A stretch of DNA of 64,000 nucleotides, taken from Yoonia sp. R2331. Lineage in GTDB: Bacteria > Pseudomonadota > Alphaproteobacteria > Rhodobacterales > Rhodobacteraceae. Under the pieces are notes generated by a model that saw only the letters and a list, made by a program, of their open reading frames with translations, searched no databases and was not told where the DNA came from. The position numbers and the translations under genes were made by a program. Of the stretch, positions 17,988 to 27,503 are shown piece by piece. The stretch is taken from assembly GCF_041103235.1 (NCBI RefSeq), contig NZ_JBGCUN010000001.1, positions 1,116,001 through 1,180,000 on the forward strand, in the 5' to 3' direction. Position 1 is the stretch's first letter. Every line of letters starts with the position of its first letter.

Positions 17988-19163
17988 ATGAAACGCATTG
18001 CAATTTTCTGCGACGGGACGTGGAACAGACACGACTCAAAGTCGCAAACCAACGTCGTGCGCATGGCGCGCGCCGTCAAACAGACGGCAGATGACAAGAT
18101 ATCTCAGCAGATCTTTTATTTCATGGGTGTGGGCTCTGGGCGTGGGTCCAATGCGCTGGCGCGCTTCACGGACCGTGCGATGGGCGGCGCGCTTGGCTGG
18201 GGCCTGATCCAGAACATTGAAGACGCCTACCGCAGCCTTGTGTTTTCCTATGAACCGGGCGACGAAATCTATATATTTGGCTTCTCGCGCGGGGCCTATA
18301 CCGCGCGGTCCCTTGCGGGCCTGCTACGCGCCGTCGGCATCTGCCCGCGCGAAAACGCGCATCGCATCCCCGAAGCGATCGAGGAATACCGCCGCCCCAA
18401 ACATGACATACGCGACGCTAATCACCCGTCCAAATTTCTGTGGCGGGCCGAATTTGCGCCTGACACCGCCACCACCCCGGAAGAACTGGCATGGCGTCAG
18501 AAATCCCGCCCTGGCAATCCGGTGTTGCTGGACATCAAGTTTCTGGGGGTTTGGGACACGGTGGGCGCAATGGGTGTGCCGGGCTATTGGATGGCCGCAC
18601 CCTTGCTGAACAGCAGGCATCAATTTCACGACACCGAACTGTCGGAAACCGTGAAATCCGCGCGCCATGCCGTGGCGCTGGATGAGCGGCGCAAAACCTT
18701 TCCGCCAACGCAATGGAGCAATCTGGAATTCCTCAACGCCAAGCGCCTTGGCCTGCCCACCGACCTGCCGCTTGATCCCGACACCGCACCCAATTGGGAC
18801 TACCGCGAAGAATGGTTTCCCGGCGATCACGGGTCCATCGGCGGCGGGGGCGATCAACGCGGGCTGGCCGCCTATAGCTTTGATTGGGTGGCCGAGGGTG
18901 CGCAAGCCGCTGGCCTTGATCTGCGGCCAGAGGTCCGCGCGCGCATTGAAAAGCAACGCAATATCCTTGGCCCGCTGAACGCCACGACGCGACCCAGACT
19001 GCCCAACAAGTTGCTGGCGCTCAGCAGTAAAGACCGTGACGGCCCACATGATCTGTGCTGCGTGGCGGATGCCGCGCGTGAACGCTTTGCAAAGACTGCA
19101 GGCGCATACCAACCCGGCGCATTGCGCTGGGTGATCGCGCGCCTGCAAGCCCTTTTGAGTTAG
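17988..19163 (+). CDS. DUF2235 alpha/beta-hydrolase-like protein
   Basis: A 391-residue protein beginning [12 protein letters not shown], the characteristic DUF2235 start. It has the nucleophile elbow [10 protein letters not shown] (GxSxG) and later F-L-G-V-W-D-T-V and [15 protein letters not shown]2235 includes the Tle1 phospholipase effectors of type VI secretion, but also many stand-alone cytoplasmic proteins. No signal peptide and no immunity, VgrG or PAAR gene lies next to it, so a housekeeping hydrolase is equally possible. The ATG at 17988 sets the conserved N-terminus. Its stop shares TTAG with convergent serS. Confidence 0.82.
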   Translation: MKRIAIFCDGTWNRHDSKSQTNVVRMARAVKQTADDKISQQIFYFMGVGSGRGSNALARFTDRAMGGALGWGLIQNIEDAYRSLVFSYEPGDEIYIFGFSRGAYTARSLAGLLRAVGICPRENAHRIPEAIEEYRRPKHDIRDANHPSKFLWRAEFAPDTATTPEELAWRQKSRPGNPVLLDIKFLGVWDTVGAMGVPGYWMAAPLLNSRHQFHDTELSETVKSARHAVALDERRKTFPPTQWSNLEFLNAKRLGLPTDLPLDPDTAPNWDYREEWFPGDHGSIGGGGDQRGLAAYSFDWVAEGAQAAGLDLRPEVRARIEKQRNILGPLNATTRPRLPNKLLALSSKDRDGPHDLCCVADAARERFAKTAGAYQPGALRWVIARLQALLS

Positions 19164-20452
19164 GTCAGCGCGCCGTCTGCCGTGATCCGCGTCTTGCCGC
19201 GCAGATAGGGATGCAAGGCCGCAGGCAGATCAACTGATCCATCCTCTTGCTGGCCGTTTTCCAGCACCGCAATCAGCGCGCGCCCCACGGCCAGACCGGA
19301 CCCGTTCAGCGTATGCACGAACTGCGGCTTGCCGCCGCCTGCGGGCTTGAACCGCGCGTTCATGCGCCGCGCCTGATAATCCCCCGCGACCGAGACAGAG
19401 CTGATCTCGCGATAGGTATTCTGCCCGGGCAGCCAAACCTCGATGTCATGGGTCTTGCGCATGCCCGCACCCAGATCGCCCGTGCAAAGCACCACGGTGC
19501 GATAGGCAAGCCCCAGTTTTTCAAGGATTTTCTCGGCACACCCGGTCATCCGCTGATGTTCTGCATCCGAATGGTCGGGATGGCAGATCGACACCATTTC
19601 GACCTTTTCGAACTGGTGCTGGCGCAACATGCCCGACGTATCGCGCCCGGCACTCCCTGCCTCGGACCGGAAACACTGGGTATGGGCCACATAGCGGCGC
19701 GGCAGATAATCCTCATCCACCGTCACACCATTCACGATATTGGTCAGCGTCACTTCGGCGGTGGGGATCAGCCACCAGCCGTTTGTGGTTTGATAGCTGT
19801 CCTCGCCAAACTTTGGCAGTTGCCCGGTGCCGATCATCATCTCTTCACGGACAAGCACGGGCGTGATGGTTTCGGTCAACCCGTGTTCTTCCACATGCAC
19901 ATCGAGCATGAACTGCGCCAGCGCCCGGTGCAGCCGCGCAACCGCGCCCGACAGCAGGACAAAGCGGCTTCCAGATAGCTTCGCGGCAGTTTCAAAATCC
20001 ATGCCGTCCTGCACGGCGGGGATTTCATAGTGCTCTTTGGGATCAAAGCTGAAATTGCGCGGGCTGCCTGCGCGGCGAATTTCGACGTTGTCGTCCTCGT
20101 CTTCGCCGTCAGGCACATCGTCATAGGGCAGGTTCGGGATCGCCAGCAGCAGATCGTGCAGCTCTGTGTCATGCGCCTTGGCGGCCTCTTGCAGGCTGGC
20201 AATTTCGCCCTTCTTTTCAGCGACCAGCGCGCGCAGGCGTTCAAACTCTGCTTCGTCCCCACGCCCCTTGGCTGCGCCAACTTCCTTGGCGGCCTTATTG
20301 GCCTCCGCCTGTGCATCCTCGGCCTTTTGAATAGCCGCACGCCGGGCGCTGTCGATGTCCAGCACGCGGGATGACATCGCATCCATCCCGCGACGAGAAA
20401 GGGCGGCATCAAATGCGCCGGGGTTCTCACGGATGGTTTTGATGTCATGCAT
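19160..20452 (-). CDS. serS: Seryl-tRNA synthetase
   Basis: A 430-residue class II synthetase. Residues about 25-100 form the Ala/Glu-rich antiparallel coiled-coil arm that grips the long variable arm of tRNA-Ser. The catalytic core shows motif 2 ([12 protein letters not shown]) and motif 3 (G-S-G-L-A-V-G-R). It charges tRNA-Ser, and tRNA-Sec if present, in the cytoplasm. Single gene; its 5' side faces the 288-nt gap before yajC. Confidence 0.97.
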   Translation of the reverse strand: MHDIKTIRENPGAFDAALSRRGMDAMSSRVLDIDSARRAAIQKAEDAQAEANKAAKEVGAAKGRGDEAEFERLRALVAEKKGEIASLQEAAKAHDTELHDLLLAIPNLPYDDVPDGEDEDDNVEIRRAGSPRNFSFDPKEHYEIPAVQDGMDFETAAKLSGSRFVLLSGAVARLHRALAQFMLDVHVEEHGLTETITPVLVREEMMIGTGQLPKFGEDSYQTTNGWWLIPTAEVTLTNIVNGVTVDEDYLPRRYVAHTQCFRSEAGSAGRDTSGMLRQHQFEKVEMVSICHPDHSDAEHQRMTGCAEKILEKLGLAYRTVVLCTGDLGAGMRKTHDIEVWLPGQNTYREISSVSVAGDYQARRMNARFKPAGGGKPQFVHTLNGSGLAVGRALIAVLENGQQEDGSVDLPAALHPYLRGKTRITADGALT

Positions 20453-20740
20453 CGGATCATTCCTTTGGTTGATAGGGTGCGGGTCATATGCCTGATTAGG
20501 ACCCGCCCGAAAAGGGGGCGCAGGCCGCGTGATTGCATAAAACTGCGCCCTTCGGTCGCGTCAGCGCCCTTTGGGACTGGTGCAGCGCGCTGCCATTCAT
20601 ATATGGCCTGTCAAAGCAGTGCATCCGCGCGCCCCAAATGGGCGCAACGACGGTTGCCAATCAGGGGTGCGGCACATAATGTGCCGCGACTTTCGCGCAT
20701 GGGGCAATCCCGTAGCGCATGACCAGTAAAAGGGACGACC
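20453..20740. other. Intergenic region between serS and yajC
   Basis: No convincing gene. It holds a GCGCCC/GGGCGC hairpin (20628-20644) and a perfect 8-bp hairpin GCGGCACA-TAA-TGTGCCGC (20669-20687). A possible sigma-70 promoter for the yajC operon is TTGCCA (20654-20659), 17 nt, TAATGT (20677-20682), which would place the second hairpin over the -10 box. No tmRNA or signal-recognition-particle RNA consensus was recognised. Confidence 0.35.
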
Positions 20741-21022
20741 ATGCAGGGTATTGGCCAAATCATTCCGCTCTTGTTGATCTTCGGGATCATGTATTTCCTG
20801 TTGATCCGGCCACAGCAGAAAAAGCTGAAGGAACATCAGGCCATGGTGGCGGCCCTGCGCCGCGGTGACCGCGTGATCACCCAAGGGGGCATCGTCGGCA
20901 AAGTGACCAAGGTCAAGGAAGACGACAACGAGATCGAGGTCGAGATCGCAAGCGGCGTCAACGTCCGCGTTGTGCGCTCGACCATCGCTACCGTTCTGAA
21001 CAAGACCGAGCCTGCAAAATAA
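20741..21022 (+). CDS. yajC: Sec translocon accessory protein YajC
   Basis: A 93-residue protein with one N-terminal membrane helix (I-P-L-L-L-I-F-G-I-M-Y-F-L-L-I-R-P-Q-Q-K) followed by a small soluble domain with G-D-R-V-I-T-Q-G-G-I-V-G-K-V. This is the classic YajC pattern. It belongs to the SecDF-YajC complex that assists SecYEG in protein export. First gene of the yajC-secD-secF run; AAAAGGGA lies 7 nt before the start. Confidence 0.96.
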   Translation: MQGIGQIIPLLLIFGIMYFLLIRPQQKKLKEHQAMVAALRRGDRVITQGGIVGKVTKVKEDDNEIEVEIASGVNVRVVRSTIATVLNKTEPAK

Positions 21023-21040
21023 GCCTGAAGGGCGCACCTG

Positions 21041-22675
21041 ATGCTGAATATCTCTCCGTTCCGGCAGGTCATGATCTGGCTGACGGTGGCCGTTGGCCTA
21101 TTGCTGGCGATGCCCAATGGGTTTTACCCGCGGGTAGAGGCCCACAATGACGCCATCGCCACCGGGGCAGAGGACAGCAGCTGGCCGTCTTTCCTGCCTT
21201 CTGGCCTCGTGAACCTTGGCCTTGATCTGCGCGGCGGTGCGCATCTGCTGGCAGAGGTGCATGTGACAGACGTGCACGAGGCAATTATGCTGGCCACATG
21301 GCCAGAAGTCCGCGATGCGCTGGCCGCAGAGCGTGACACCGTCGGCTTTGTCGAACGCGATGAATCGGCCGCACCCAATATCCTGCGGGTGCGCATTTCC
21401 GAACCCACCGGCATCGACCGCGCGCTTGAAATCGTGCGTGGCCTTGCGCGGCCCGTGCAGTCGATCACCGGGGTCGGCACCACCGACATCGTCGTCAGCA
21501 ATCAGGGCCCGCTGATCACGATTGAACTTTCCGAAGCGGAACAGGCCGCCATCGACGAACGCACCATGCAGCAGTCGCTGGAAATTATCCGCCGCCGCAT
21601 TGATGAGGCGGGCACACGCGAACCCACCATCCAGCGCCAGGGCGTTGATCGCGTACTTGTGCAGGTGCCCGGCGTCGGCTCTGCGCAAGAGGTCAAGGAT
21701 TTGATCGGCCAGACAGCGCAGCTGACGTTTCAGCCTGTTGTGAACCGCGCATCTTCAGCTGACCAACCCGCAGGCGCTGGCAATGAAACCCTGCCATCCA
21801 TCGACGAAGAAGGCGTGTTCTACATCCTCGAACAGCAACCCGTTGTGACGGGCGAGGAATTGGTCGATGCCCAGCCCGCCTTTGACCAAAACGGGCGGCC
21901 CGCCGTCAACTTCCGCTTCAACGTCTCGGGCGCACGTAAATTCGGCGACTATACGCTGGACAACATCGGCTCACCTTTTGCCATCGTGCTGGATGATCAG
22001 GTGATCAGCGCCCCCGTTATCCAAAGCCATATTCCCGGCGGGTCCGGCATCATCACCGGCAACTTCTCAGTCGAGGAATCGACCGAACTTGCGATCCTGC
22101 TCAGGGCAGGGGCCTTGCCCGCAGAACTCACCTTTCTCGAAGAACGCACTATCGGACCGGAACTTGGACAAGACAGCATTGATGCGGGCAAGGTCGCTTG
22201 CCTCGTCGCGGGCCTTGCCGTGCTGCTTTACATGTTTGCGAGCTACGGCCTCTTTGGGGTCTTTGCCAACGTGGCCCTTGTGGTCAACGTCGGTCTGATC
22301 TTTGGCCTTCTGTCCCTGATCGGGGCTACGTTAACATTGCCGGGTATCGCGGGCATCGTCTTGACCATCGGTATGGCGGTGGACGCCAACGTGATCGTCT
22401 TTGAGCGAATCCGCGAAGAACTCAAAACCGCCAAAGGACCGGCACGCGCGATCGAACTGGGCTATGAAAAGGCGCTGTCGTCGATCATCGATGCCAACAC
22501 CACAACCTTTATCACCGCGCTGATCCTTTATGTCATGGGCTCTGGCCCTGTGCGCGGCTTTGCCATCACGCTGGGCCTTGGGATCATCACATCGGTCTTC
22601 ACGGCCATCTTCGTCACACGTGCGCTGATCGCGATTTGGTTCGCCCGTCGTCGCCCCAAAACAATCGAGGTCTGA
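21041..22675 (+). CDS. secD: Protein translocase subunit SecD
   Basis: A 544-residue RND-superfamily protein. After the first helix it has V-N-L-G-L-D-L-R-G-G-A-H-L, the P1 periplasmic domain, and the C-terminal helices with G-I-V-L-T-I-G-M-A-V-D-A-N-V-I-V-F-E-R-I-R-E-E, the SecD signature holding the proton-path Asp. It uses proton flow to pull exported proteins through SecYEG. It starts 18 nt after yajC, and secF starts 2 nt after its stop, so the genes form one operon. Confidence 0.97.
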   Translation: MLNISPFRQVMIWLTVAVGLLLAMPNGFYPRVEAHNDAIATGAEDSSWPSFLPSGLVNLGLDLRGGAHLLAEVHVTDVHEAIMLATWPEVRDALAAERDTVGFVERDESAAPNILRVRISEPTGIDRALEIVRGLARPVQSITGVGTTDIVVSNQGPLITIELSEAEQAAIDERTMQQSLEIIRRRIDEAGTREPTIQRQGVDRVLVQVPGVGSAQEVKDLIGQTAQLTFQPVVNRASSADQPAGAGNETLPSIDEEGVFYILEQQPVVTGEELVDAQPAFDQNGRPAVNFRFNVSGARKFGDYTLDNIGSPFAIVLDDQVISAPVIQSHIPGGSGIITGNFSVEESTELAILLRAGALPAELTFLEERTIGPELGQDSIDAGKVACLVAGLAVLLYMFASYGLFGVFANVALVVNVGLIFGLLSLIGATLTLPGIAGIVLTIGMAVDANVIVFERIREELKTAKGPARAIELGYEKALSSIIDANTTTFITALILYVMGSGPVRGFAITLGLGIITSVFTAIFVTRALIAIWFARRRPKTIEV

Positions 22676-22677
22676 AG

Positions 22678-23646
22678 ATGCGCCTGAGACTGGTCAAGGA
22701 AACCACCAATTTCGACTTCTTCAGCCGCGCGCGGCTTTGGCTTGGCATCTCGATGGCGTTGATCGTAGTGGCGTTGATCTCATTTGCGATCCAGGGCCTG
22801 AACTACGGCATCGACTTTCAGGGCGGGACTTCGATACGCACCGATGGCGAGGTCGCCGTCGACGTCGGCGCCTATCGCGCAGCCCTTGAGCCGCTCGAAT
22901 TGGGCGATGTCTCGATCACAGAGGTGTTCGACCCCACGTTCGAGGCTGACCAAAACGTCGCAATGATCCGTATTTCTGCACAAGAAGGCGATGAGGCCGT
23001 ATCTTCGGACACAGTCGCCGCAGTGATGGCCGCGCTCCAATCAGTCGACCCCACGATTGACCAGACATCCGTTGAATCCGTCGGCCCCAAGGTCTCGGGC
23101 GAATTGATCCGTACAGCATTCATCGCCGTCGCCCTCGCGGTTGTGGCGATCCTGTTCTACATCTGGCTGCGCTTTGAATGGCAGTTTGCCGTGGGCGCGG
23201 TGTTGGCACTGGTCCACGACGTGGCCCTGACCGTTGGTATCTTCTCAGAACTGCAAATCCGCTTTGACCTTGCCATTGTCGCGGCCCTTCTGACCATCGT
23301 CGGTTATTCGATCAACGACACGGTGATCGTCTTTGACCGCGTCCGTGAAAACCTGCGCAAATACAAGAAACGCGACCTCAAAGAGGTGTTGAACGTCTCG
23401 ATCAACGAAACCCTCAGCCGGACCTTGATGACCTCCGGCACGACACTGCTGGCGCTTCTGGCGCTCTTTGTGCTGGGCGGTGATGTGATCCGTGGCTTTG
23501 TCTTTGCGATGATGTGGGGCGTGGTGATCGGCACATATTCCTCGATCTTCGTGGCCACCGCGATCCTGCTGGTGCTGGGCGTCAAGCGGGACTGGTCCAA
23601 GCAGAACCTCGACAAAGGCAACCGCTATGCGGATATCGACGCCTGA
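22678..23646 (+). CDS. secF: Protein translocase subunit SecF
   Basis: A 322-residue partner of SecD. It shows G-I-D-F-Q-G-G-T-S after helix 1 and the C-terminal V-G-Y-S-I-N-D-T-V-I-V-F-D-R-V-R-E-N signature. The start at 22678 lies 2 nt after the secD stop; an upstream in-frame start would lie within secD. The stop overlaps the ATG of the next gene (TGATG). Inner membrane, six helices expected. Confidence 0.97.
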   Translation: MRLRLVKETTNFDFFSRARLWLGISMALIVVALISFAIQGLNYGIDFQGGTSIRTDGEVAVDVGAYRAALEPLELGDVSITEVFDPTFEADQNVAMIRISAQEGDEAVSSDTVAAVMAALQSVDPTIDQTSVESVGPKVSGELIRTAFIAVALAVVAILFYIWLRFEWQFAVGAVLALVHDVALTVGIFSELQIRFDLAIVAALLTIVGYSINDTVIVFDRVRENLRKYKKRDLKEVLNVSINETLSRTLMTSGTTLLALLALFVLGGDVIRGFVFAMMWGVVIGTYSSIFVATAILLVLGVKRDWSKQNLDKGNRYADIDA

Positions 23647-23993
23647 TGCGCCTCAATGAGGTGACATATACCGATGCCAAGCCCGTGGATGGCTATGGCC
23701 CCGGCTTTTTCCGCATTGGCGGTCAAGTCTTCGAAGGGCCTGTGCTTGTGCTGCCAACTGGTGTCAGCTCATGGGGCGGCTATACCGACACCGACACCCT
23801 GTCGAAGGCCGACATTGACGTGGTCTTCGTCGGCACCGGTGCAGATGTCGCCCATGTGCCTGCCGATTTCCGCACCACGCTGGAAGAGGCGGGGCTGGGG
23901 GTTGAGGCGATGGCCTCTCCCGCCGCCTGCCGCACCTACAACGTGCTGCTCAGCGAAGGGCGGCGCGTGGCGCTGGCCCTGATCCCGGTCTAG
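23646..23993 (+). CDS. Mth938-like domain protein
   Basis: A 115-residue soluble protein of the Mth938/NDUFAF3-like fold: G-P-G-F-F-R-I-G-G, the L-P-T-G-V-S-S-W-G region and D-V-V-F-V-G-T-G. Its ATG shares a base with the secF stop (TGATG), so it is translationally coupled to secF; ccmA begins 5 nt after it. Eukaryotic relatives (NDUFAF3) take part in complex I assembly, and in alphaproteobacteria the gene commonly follows secF. The biochemical role is unknown. It bridges the Sec and Ccm gene sets. Confidence 0.85.
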   Translation: MRLNEVTYTDAKPVDGYGPGFFRIGGQVFEGPVLVLPTGVSSWGGYTDTDTLSKADIDVVFVGTGADVAHVPADFRTTLEEAGLGVEAMASPAACRTYNVLLSEGRRVALALIPV

Positions 23994-23998
23994 GCGCG

Positions 23999-24613
23999 AT
24001 GCTCGCGGTCAAGGATTTGGCCTGCGCGCGCGGCGGTGTCCCGGTCCTTGAAAACCTGTCCTTTGACGTCGCCGCCGGTCAGGCGCTTGTGCTGCGCGGC
24101 CCCAACGGTGTCGGCAAAACCACCCTGTTGCGCACGCTCGCGGGCCTGCAACCGGCGCTGCGTGGCACGATTGATTACCCCGATGGTGCAGGTGCCTATG
24201 CCAGCCATGCAGACGGGGTCAAGACCGCGCTGACCGTGACAGAGAATCTGACATTTTGGGCCGATGTCCACGACCGCCCCATGCCCGATGGCATTCTTAC
24301 GGCCTTCGATTTGGATGATTTGCGTGACCGCATGGCTGGCACGCTCAGCGCGGGTCAAAAGCGCAGGCTGGGCCTTGCGCGTTTGGGCGTGATCGGCCGC
24401 GACGTGTTGTTTCTGGACGAACCCACCGTGTCGCTCGACCGGTTCAGTGTGAAACTGTTTGCCGATTGGATGCGCGACCACCACCTTGCCGCTGGCGGCT
24501 GCGCTGTGATCGCCACCCACATCGACCTTGGCCTTGACGCGCCCGAACTGGACCTGACCCCCTTTGTCGCGGCCCCCGATGCAGGCGGCGGCAGTGATGA
24601 GGCGTTTCTATGA
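23999..24613 (+). CDS. ccmA: Cytochrome c maturation ABC ATPase CcmA
   Basis: A 204-residue ABC ATPase with Walker [10 protein letters not shown], the unusual signature [13 protein letters not shown] and Walker B V-L-F-L-D-E-P-T. With CcmB and CcmC it releases haem-loaded holo-CcmE in system I cytochrome c biogenesis. The stop overlaps the start of ccmB (ATGA). ccmE, ccmF and ccmH are not in the window. Confidence 0.94.
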   Translation: MLAVKDLACARGGVPVLENLSFDVAAGQALVLRGPNGVGKTTLLRTLAGLQPALRGTIDYPDGAGAYASHADGVKTALTVTENLTFWADVHDRPMPDGILTAFDLDDLRDRMAGTLSAGQKRRLGLARLGVIGRDVLFLDEPTVSLDRFSVKLFADWMRDHHLAAGGCAVIATHIDLGLDAPELDLTPFVAAPDAGGGSDEAFL

Positions 24614-25266
24614 AGGCGCTGATCCTGCGCGATCTGCGCCTAGCCGTGCGGGCAGGGGGCGGCTTTGGACTTGGTCTTGCCTTCTTTCTGATCGTTGTGG
24701 TGCTGGTCCCCTTCGGTGTGGGACCAGAGCGCGAGGTTCTGGCCCGCATCGCCCCCGGCATCCTCTGGGTAGCGTCCCTTTTGGCGGCACTCCTGTCGCT
24801 CGATCGGATTTTTGCGCTTGATTTTGAGGATGGGTCGCTGGCACTTCTCGCGACTTCGCCGATCCCGGCCGAGGGCGTGGTACTGGCCAAGGCCGTCGCG
24901 CATTGGATCACCACTGGCCTGCCGCTGACCCTTGCCGCACCCGTGTTGGGCTTTTTGCTGCACCTGCCGCCACAGGGCTACGGCATCTTGCTGCTGTCCC
25001 TGCTGCTGGGCACGCCTGCGCTGTCGATGATCGGCACCTTTGGGGCGGCCCTGACCGTCGGCCTGCGCCGCGGCGGGCTGTTGCTGTCACTGCTGGTGCT
25101 GCCGCTCTATGTCCCGACCTTGATCTTCGGGGCAGAGGCGGTGCGCCGTGGCATCGACGGGCTGTCCACTACCGCGCCCCTGATGCTGCTTGCCGCGATC
25201 ACTGCGGCCTCGGTTGCGCTGCTTCCGTTTGCGGCTGCGACCGTGTTGCGCATCAACCTGCGGTGA
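24610..25266 (+). CDS. ccmB: Haem exporter/maturation permease CcmB
   Basis: A 218-residue protein with six hydrophobic segments. It begins [14 protein letters not shown] and contains the CcmB stretch [10 protein letters not shown]. It is the membrane partner of CcmA. It starts inside the ccmA stop codon (ATGA overlap); ccmC follows after 42 nt. Confidence 0.94.
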   Translation: MKALILRDLRLAVRAGGGFGLGLAFFLIVVVLVPFGVGPEREVLARIAPGILWVASLLAALLSLDRIFALDFEDGSLALLATSPIPAEGVVLAKAVAHWITTGLPLTLAAPVLGFLLHLPPQGYGILLLSLLLGTPALSMIGTFGAALTVGLRRGGLLLSLLVLPLYVPTLIFGAEAVRRGIDGLSTTAPLMLLAAITAASVALLPFAAATVLRINLR

Positions 25267-25308
25267 TGGGGGATTGAGCCTGTGGAACCAGAGGACTAGT
25301 TAGGCGTC

Positions 25309-26037
25309 ATGTCATTGTGGGAACTCGCAAATCCGAAACGTTTCATGGGCTGGACAGCCCCGGTTTTGCCGTGGGCCTTTGGTGGTGCGGCACTCTGCCT
25401 TGGCATTGGGCTAATCTGGGGTTTTTTCTTCACGCCAGACGACTTCCGGCAGGGCTCAACCGTCAAAATCATCTACCTGCACGTGCCCTCGGCGCTGATG
25501 GCGATCAACACGTGGTTCATGATGCTGGTCGCTTCACTGATCTGGTTGATCCGGCGGCACCACGTCTCGGCCCTTGCGGCCAAAGCGGCGGCCCCGGTCG
25601 GCATTGTCATGACGCTTATGGCGCTGTTCACCGGCGCCATCTGGGGCCAGCCGATGTGGGGCACCTATTGGGCGTGGGATCCGCGCCTGACCTCTTTTTT
25701 GATCCTGTTCCTGTTCTATCTGGGCTACGTCGCCCTTTGGGCTGCGATCGAGGATGCAGATACCGCCGCAGACCTGACGTCAATTCTGTGTCTCGTCGGC
25801 TCTGTCTTTGCGATCCTGTCGCGGTATGCGGTGAACTTCTGGAACCAGGGCCTGCACCAAGGCGCATCCCTGTCGCTCGACGCCGAGGAAAACGTGGCTG
25901 ACGTCTTCTGGATCCCGCTGCTGGTCTGCATCGCAGGCTTCGTTCTGTTGTTCATCGCCCTTGTCTTGCTGCGCACACGCACTGAAATCCGCGCCCGCCG
26001 GATCAAGGCCCTGATGGCGAGGGCCGCGCGTGCCTGA
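25309..26037 (+). CDS. ccmC: Haem-handling membrane protein CcmC
   Basis: A 242-residue six-helix protein with the haem-binding tryptophan-rich motif W-G-T-Y-W-A-W-D-P-R-L-T-S and flanking histidines in Y-L-H-V-P-S and G-L-H-Q-G. CcmC loads haem onto the chaperone CcmE at the periplasmic face. The stop overlaps the GTG start of ccmD by 8 nt. Confidence 0.96.
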   Translation: MSLWELANPKRFMGWTAPVLPWAFGGAALCLGIGLIWGFFFTPDDFRQGSTVKIIYLHVPSALMAINTWFMMLVASLIWLIRRHHVSALAAKAAAPVGIVMTLMALFTGAIWGQPMWGTYWAWDPRLTSFLILFLFYLGYVALWAAIEDADTAADLTSILCLVGSVFAILSRYAVNFWNQGLHQGASLSLDAEENVADVFWIPLLVCIAGFVLLFIALVLLRTRTEIRARRIKALMARAARA

Positions 26038-26170
26038 TCTGGGAAAATACGCCGTCGAAGTGCTGGCCGCCTACGGTGTCAGCCTGACCCTTTTGGTCCT
26101 GATCGTTTGGTTGTCCGTGCGTCGGTCGCGCGCTGTCAAAGCGGCATTGGAAAAGGTGGAACATGGCTAA
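26030..26170 (+). CDS. ccmD: CcmD, small haem-exporter subunit (46 residues)
   Basis: A very short gene starting with GTG at 26030, 8 nt inside ccmC, and ending at the TAA at 26168-26170, 8 nt inside ccmG. It encodes 46 residues: M-P-D-L-G-K-Y-A-V-E-V-L-A-A-Y-G, one membrane helix, then a basic tail (R-R-S-R-A-V-K-A-A-L-E). The Y-A-x-x-V-x-x-A-Y-G pattern before a single helix followed by Arg/Lys is typical of CcmD, which stabilises the CcmABC-CcmE complex. Position and motif agree. Confidence 0.92.
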   Translation: MPDLGKYAVEVLAAYGVSLTLLVLIVWLSVRRSRAVKAALEKVEHG

Positions 26171-26702
26171 GGTCTCGCCACTTCTTGTAATCCCCCCGGT
26201 GGTCTTTGCAGCCCTTGCCGGGCTCTTCTTTGCTGGCTTGATGCGCGACAACGCAGGAGAGATCCCCTCGACCCTGGTGGGCCAACAAGCCCCCGGTGTC
26301 CCGGCAGAGGCTGTGCCGGGCACCACCCAATTGACGGATGCAGATTTGCGCAGTGGCGAGGTCACGCTGGTCAACTTCTGGGCCTCATGGTGTCCGCCGT
26401 GCCGCGCCGAACACCCCAACTTGCTGGCCTTGCAGGCGGATGGGGTGCGCATCGCAGGCGTGAATTTCCGGGATGCCGCCGATGATGCCAGCGCCTATCT
26501 GATCGAGGACGAAAACCCGTTCTTCGCCACCGGCTTTGATCCGCGCGGGCGCATCGCAATTGACTGGGGTGTGACCGCACCGCCAGAGACCTTTATCGTC
26601 GATGGCGACGGCACCGTGCTCTTCCGTTACATTGGGCCGCTTGTCGCCTCGGACTATGAACAGCGGTTCCTGCCCGAACTGGAAAAAGCATTGGCGCGCT
26701 GA
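26163..26702 (+). CDS. ccmG: Thiol:disulfide interchange protein CcmG/DsbE
   Basis: A 179-residue thioredoxin-fold protein. An uncleaved N-terminal anchor (V-V-F-A-A-L-A-G-L-F-F-A-G-L) is followed by N-F-W-A-S-W-C-P-P-C-R-A-E-H-P, the W-C-P-P-C active site, and a cis-Pro region A-P-P-E-T-F-I-V-D-G-D-G. It reduces the apocytochrome c CXXCH cysteines in the periplasm before haem attachment. It overlaps ccmD by 8 nt and ends the run. Confidence 0.95.
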   Translation: MAKVSPLLVIPPVVFAALAGLFFAGLMRDNAGEIPSTLVGQQAPGVPAEAVPGTTQLTDADLRSGEVTLVNFWASWCPPCRAEHPNLLALQADGVRIAGVNFRDAADDASAYLIEDENPFFATGFDPRGRIAIDWGVTAPPETFIVDGDGTVLFRYIGPLVASDYEQRFLPELEKALAR

Positions 26703-26742
26703 CATCCATCTTTGGATGGATAGGCAGAGTGGCCGGGCTGGC

Positions 26743-27126
26743 CTAGACTTTGCCGTGATGCAGATACGATACCACTTCGCTACGGCTCCGCAGGTTCAGC
26801 GCAGTCAGGATCGCGTGGACATGGTCCTTGACCGTGGCCGGGCTGATGTCCAACGCCCGCGCAATCGCCTTGTTCGACAGGCCTTGGGCCACAAGGGCGC
26901 AGACCTCTTGCTGGCGCGGCGTCAGCCCCTCGGGCAGGGGCGGCGCACTGCGCTGCGCGATGATGACCGGTGCGCCCAGCGTTTCGGTTGTGCTGAAATC
27001 CACACTGACATCCGTGCCTGCCTGCGCCAACTGCGCCAAAGCGGCCACCGATTGCCACGGCGCATCATCCTGCCCCAGCGCCGCAAGCGCCCGGCCCAGA
27101 TGCGCCTTTTCGTCTTCCGTCAACAT
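26743..27126 (-). CDS. LuxR-type helix-turn-helix regulator, short
   Basis: A 127-residue protein. The C-terminal half (about 68-127) is a GerE/LuxR helix-turn-helix: G-L-T-P-R-Q-Q-E-V-C-A-L-V-A-Q-G-L-S-N-K-A-I-A, then V-K-D-H-V. The N-terminal 65 residues are Ala-rich and match neither an AHL-binding nor a receiver domain that I recognise. The start lies only 14 nt from the divergent NTF2-like gene, so it probably regulates itself and that pair. The signal is unknown. Confidence 0.82.
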   Translation of the reverse strand: MLTEDEKAHLGRALAALGQDDAPWQSVAALAQLAQAGTDVSVDFSTTETLGAPVIIAQRSAPPLPEGLTPRQQEVCALVAQGLSNKAIARALDISPATVKDHVHAILTALNLRSRSEVVSYLHHGKV

Positions 27127-27140
27127 AAAGGACCCCTTTG

Positions 27141-27503
27141 ATGCTACCCACCCAGATTGCGAACTTCTTTCTGGCCATGCAAGCCGGGAAGGCCGGGGCA
27201 GAGGCTCTGGCCGCCCATTTTGCCGAAGATGCGGTCTATGAAGAACCCTTTACCGGTGAAACCCGCCGCCACACCGGCCGCGACGCGGTCATGCAGGCGA
27301 TGGCGCTGGGTTGGGACAACCCGATGCCCGACATGCGTATCAATGTGGACCGGGTTGAAACGAATGGTGCCGTGATCGACCTCGACTGGACCTGTTTTTC
27401 ACCCGCCATCCCCGGCGGGCAGGGGCGCGGTCACAACCGCTATGTGATGCGCGACGGCTTGATCGCGGAACTGGTGACAACATTGGAAGGACCGAAACCA
27501 TGA
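27141..27503 (+). CDS. NTF2/SnoaL-like small protein
   Basis: A 120-residue cone-fold protein: A-N-F-F-L-A-M-Q-A-G-K-A-G-A-E-A-L-A-A-H-F-A-E-D-A-V-Y-E-E-P-F, then T-G-R-D-A-V, as in SnoaL-like and ketosteroid-isomerase-like proteins. The ATG at 27141 has AAAGGA 8 nt upstream; a TTG three bases earlier is also in frame. It ends in an ATGA overlap with the DUF1801 gene, so both are co-translated. Its activity (isomerase, hydrolase or ligand binding) is unknown. Confidence 0.75.
   Translation: MLPTQIANFFLAMQAGKAGAEALAAHFAEDAVYEEPFTGETRRHTGRDAVMQAMALGWDNPMPDMRINVDRVETNGAVIDLDWTCFSPAIPGGQGRGHNRYVMRDGLIAELVTTLEGPKP

Noticed and set aside
20453-20740. Signal-recognition-particle RNA or tmRNA before yajC
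   Set aside because: Hairpins are present, but neither the GGAAGG/AGCAG core of the former nor a tRNA-like end of the latter is seen.
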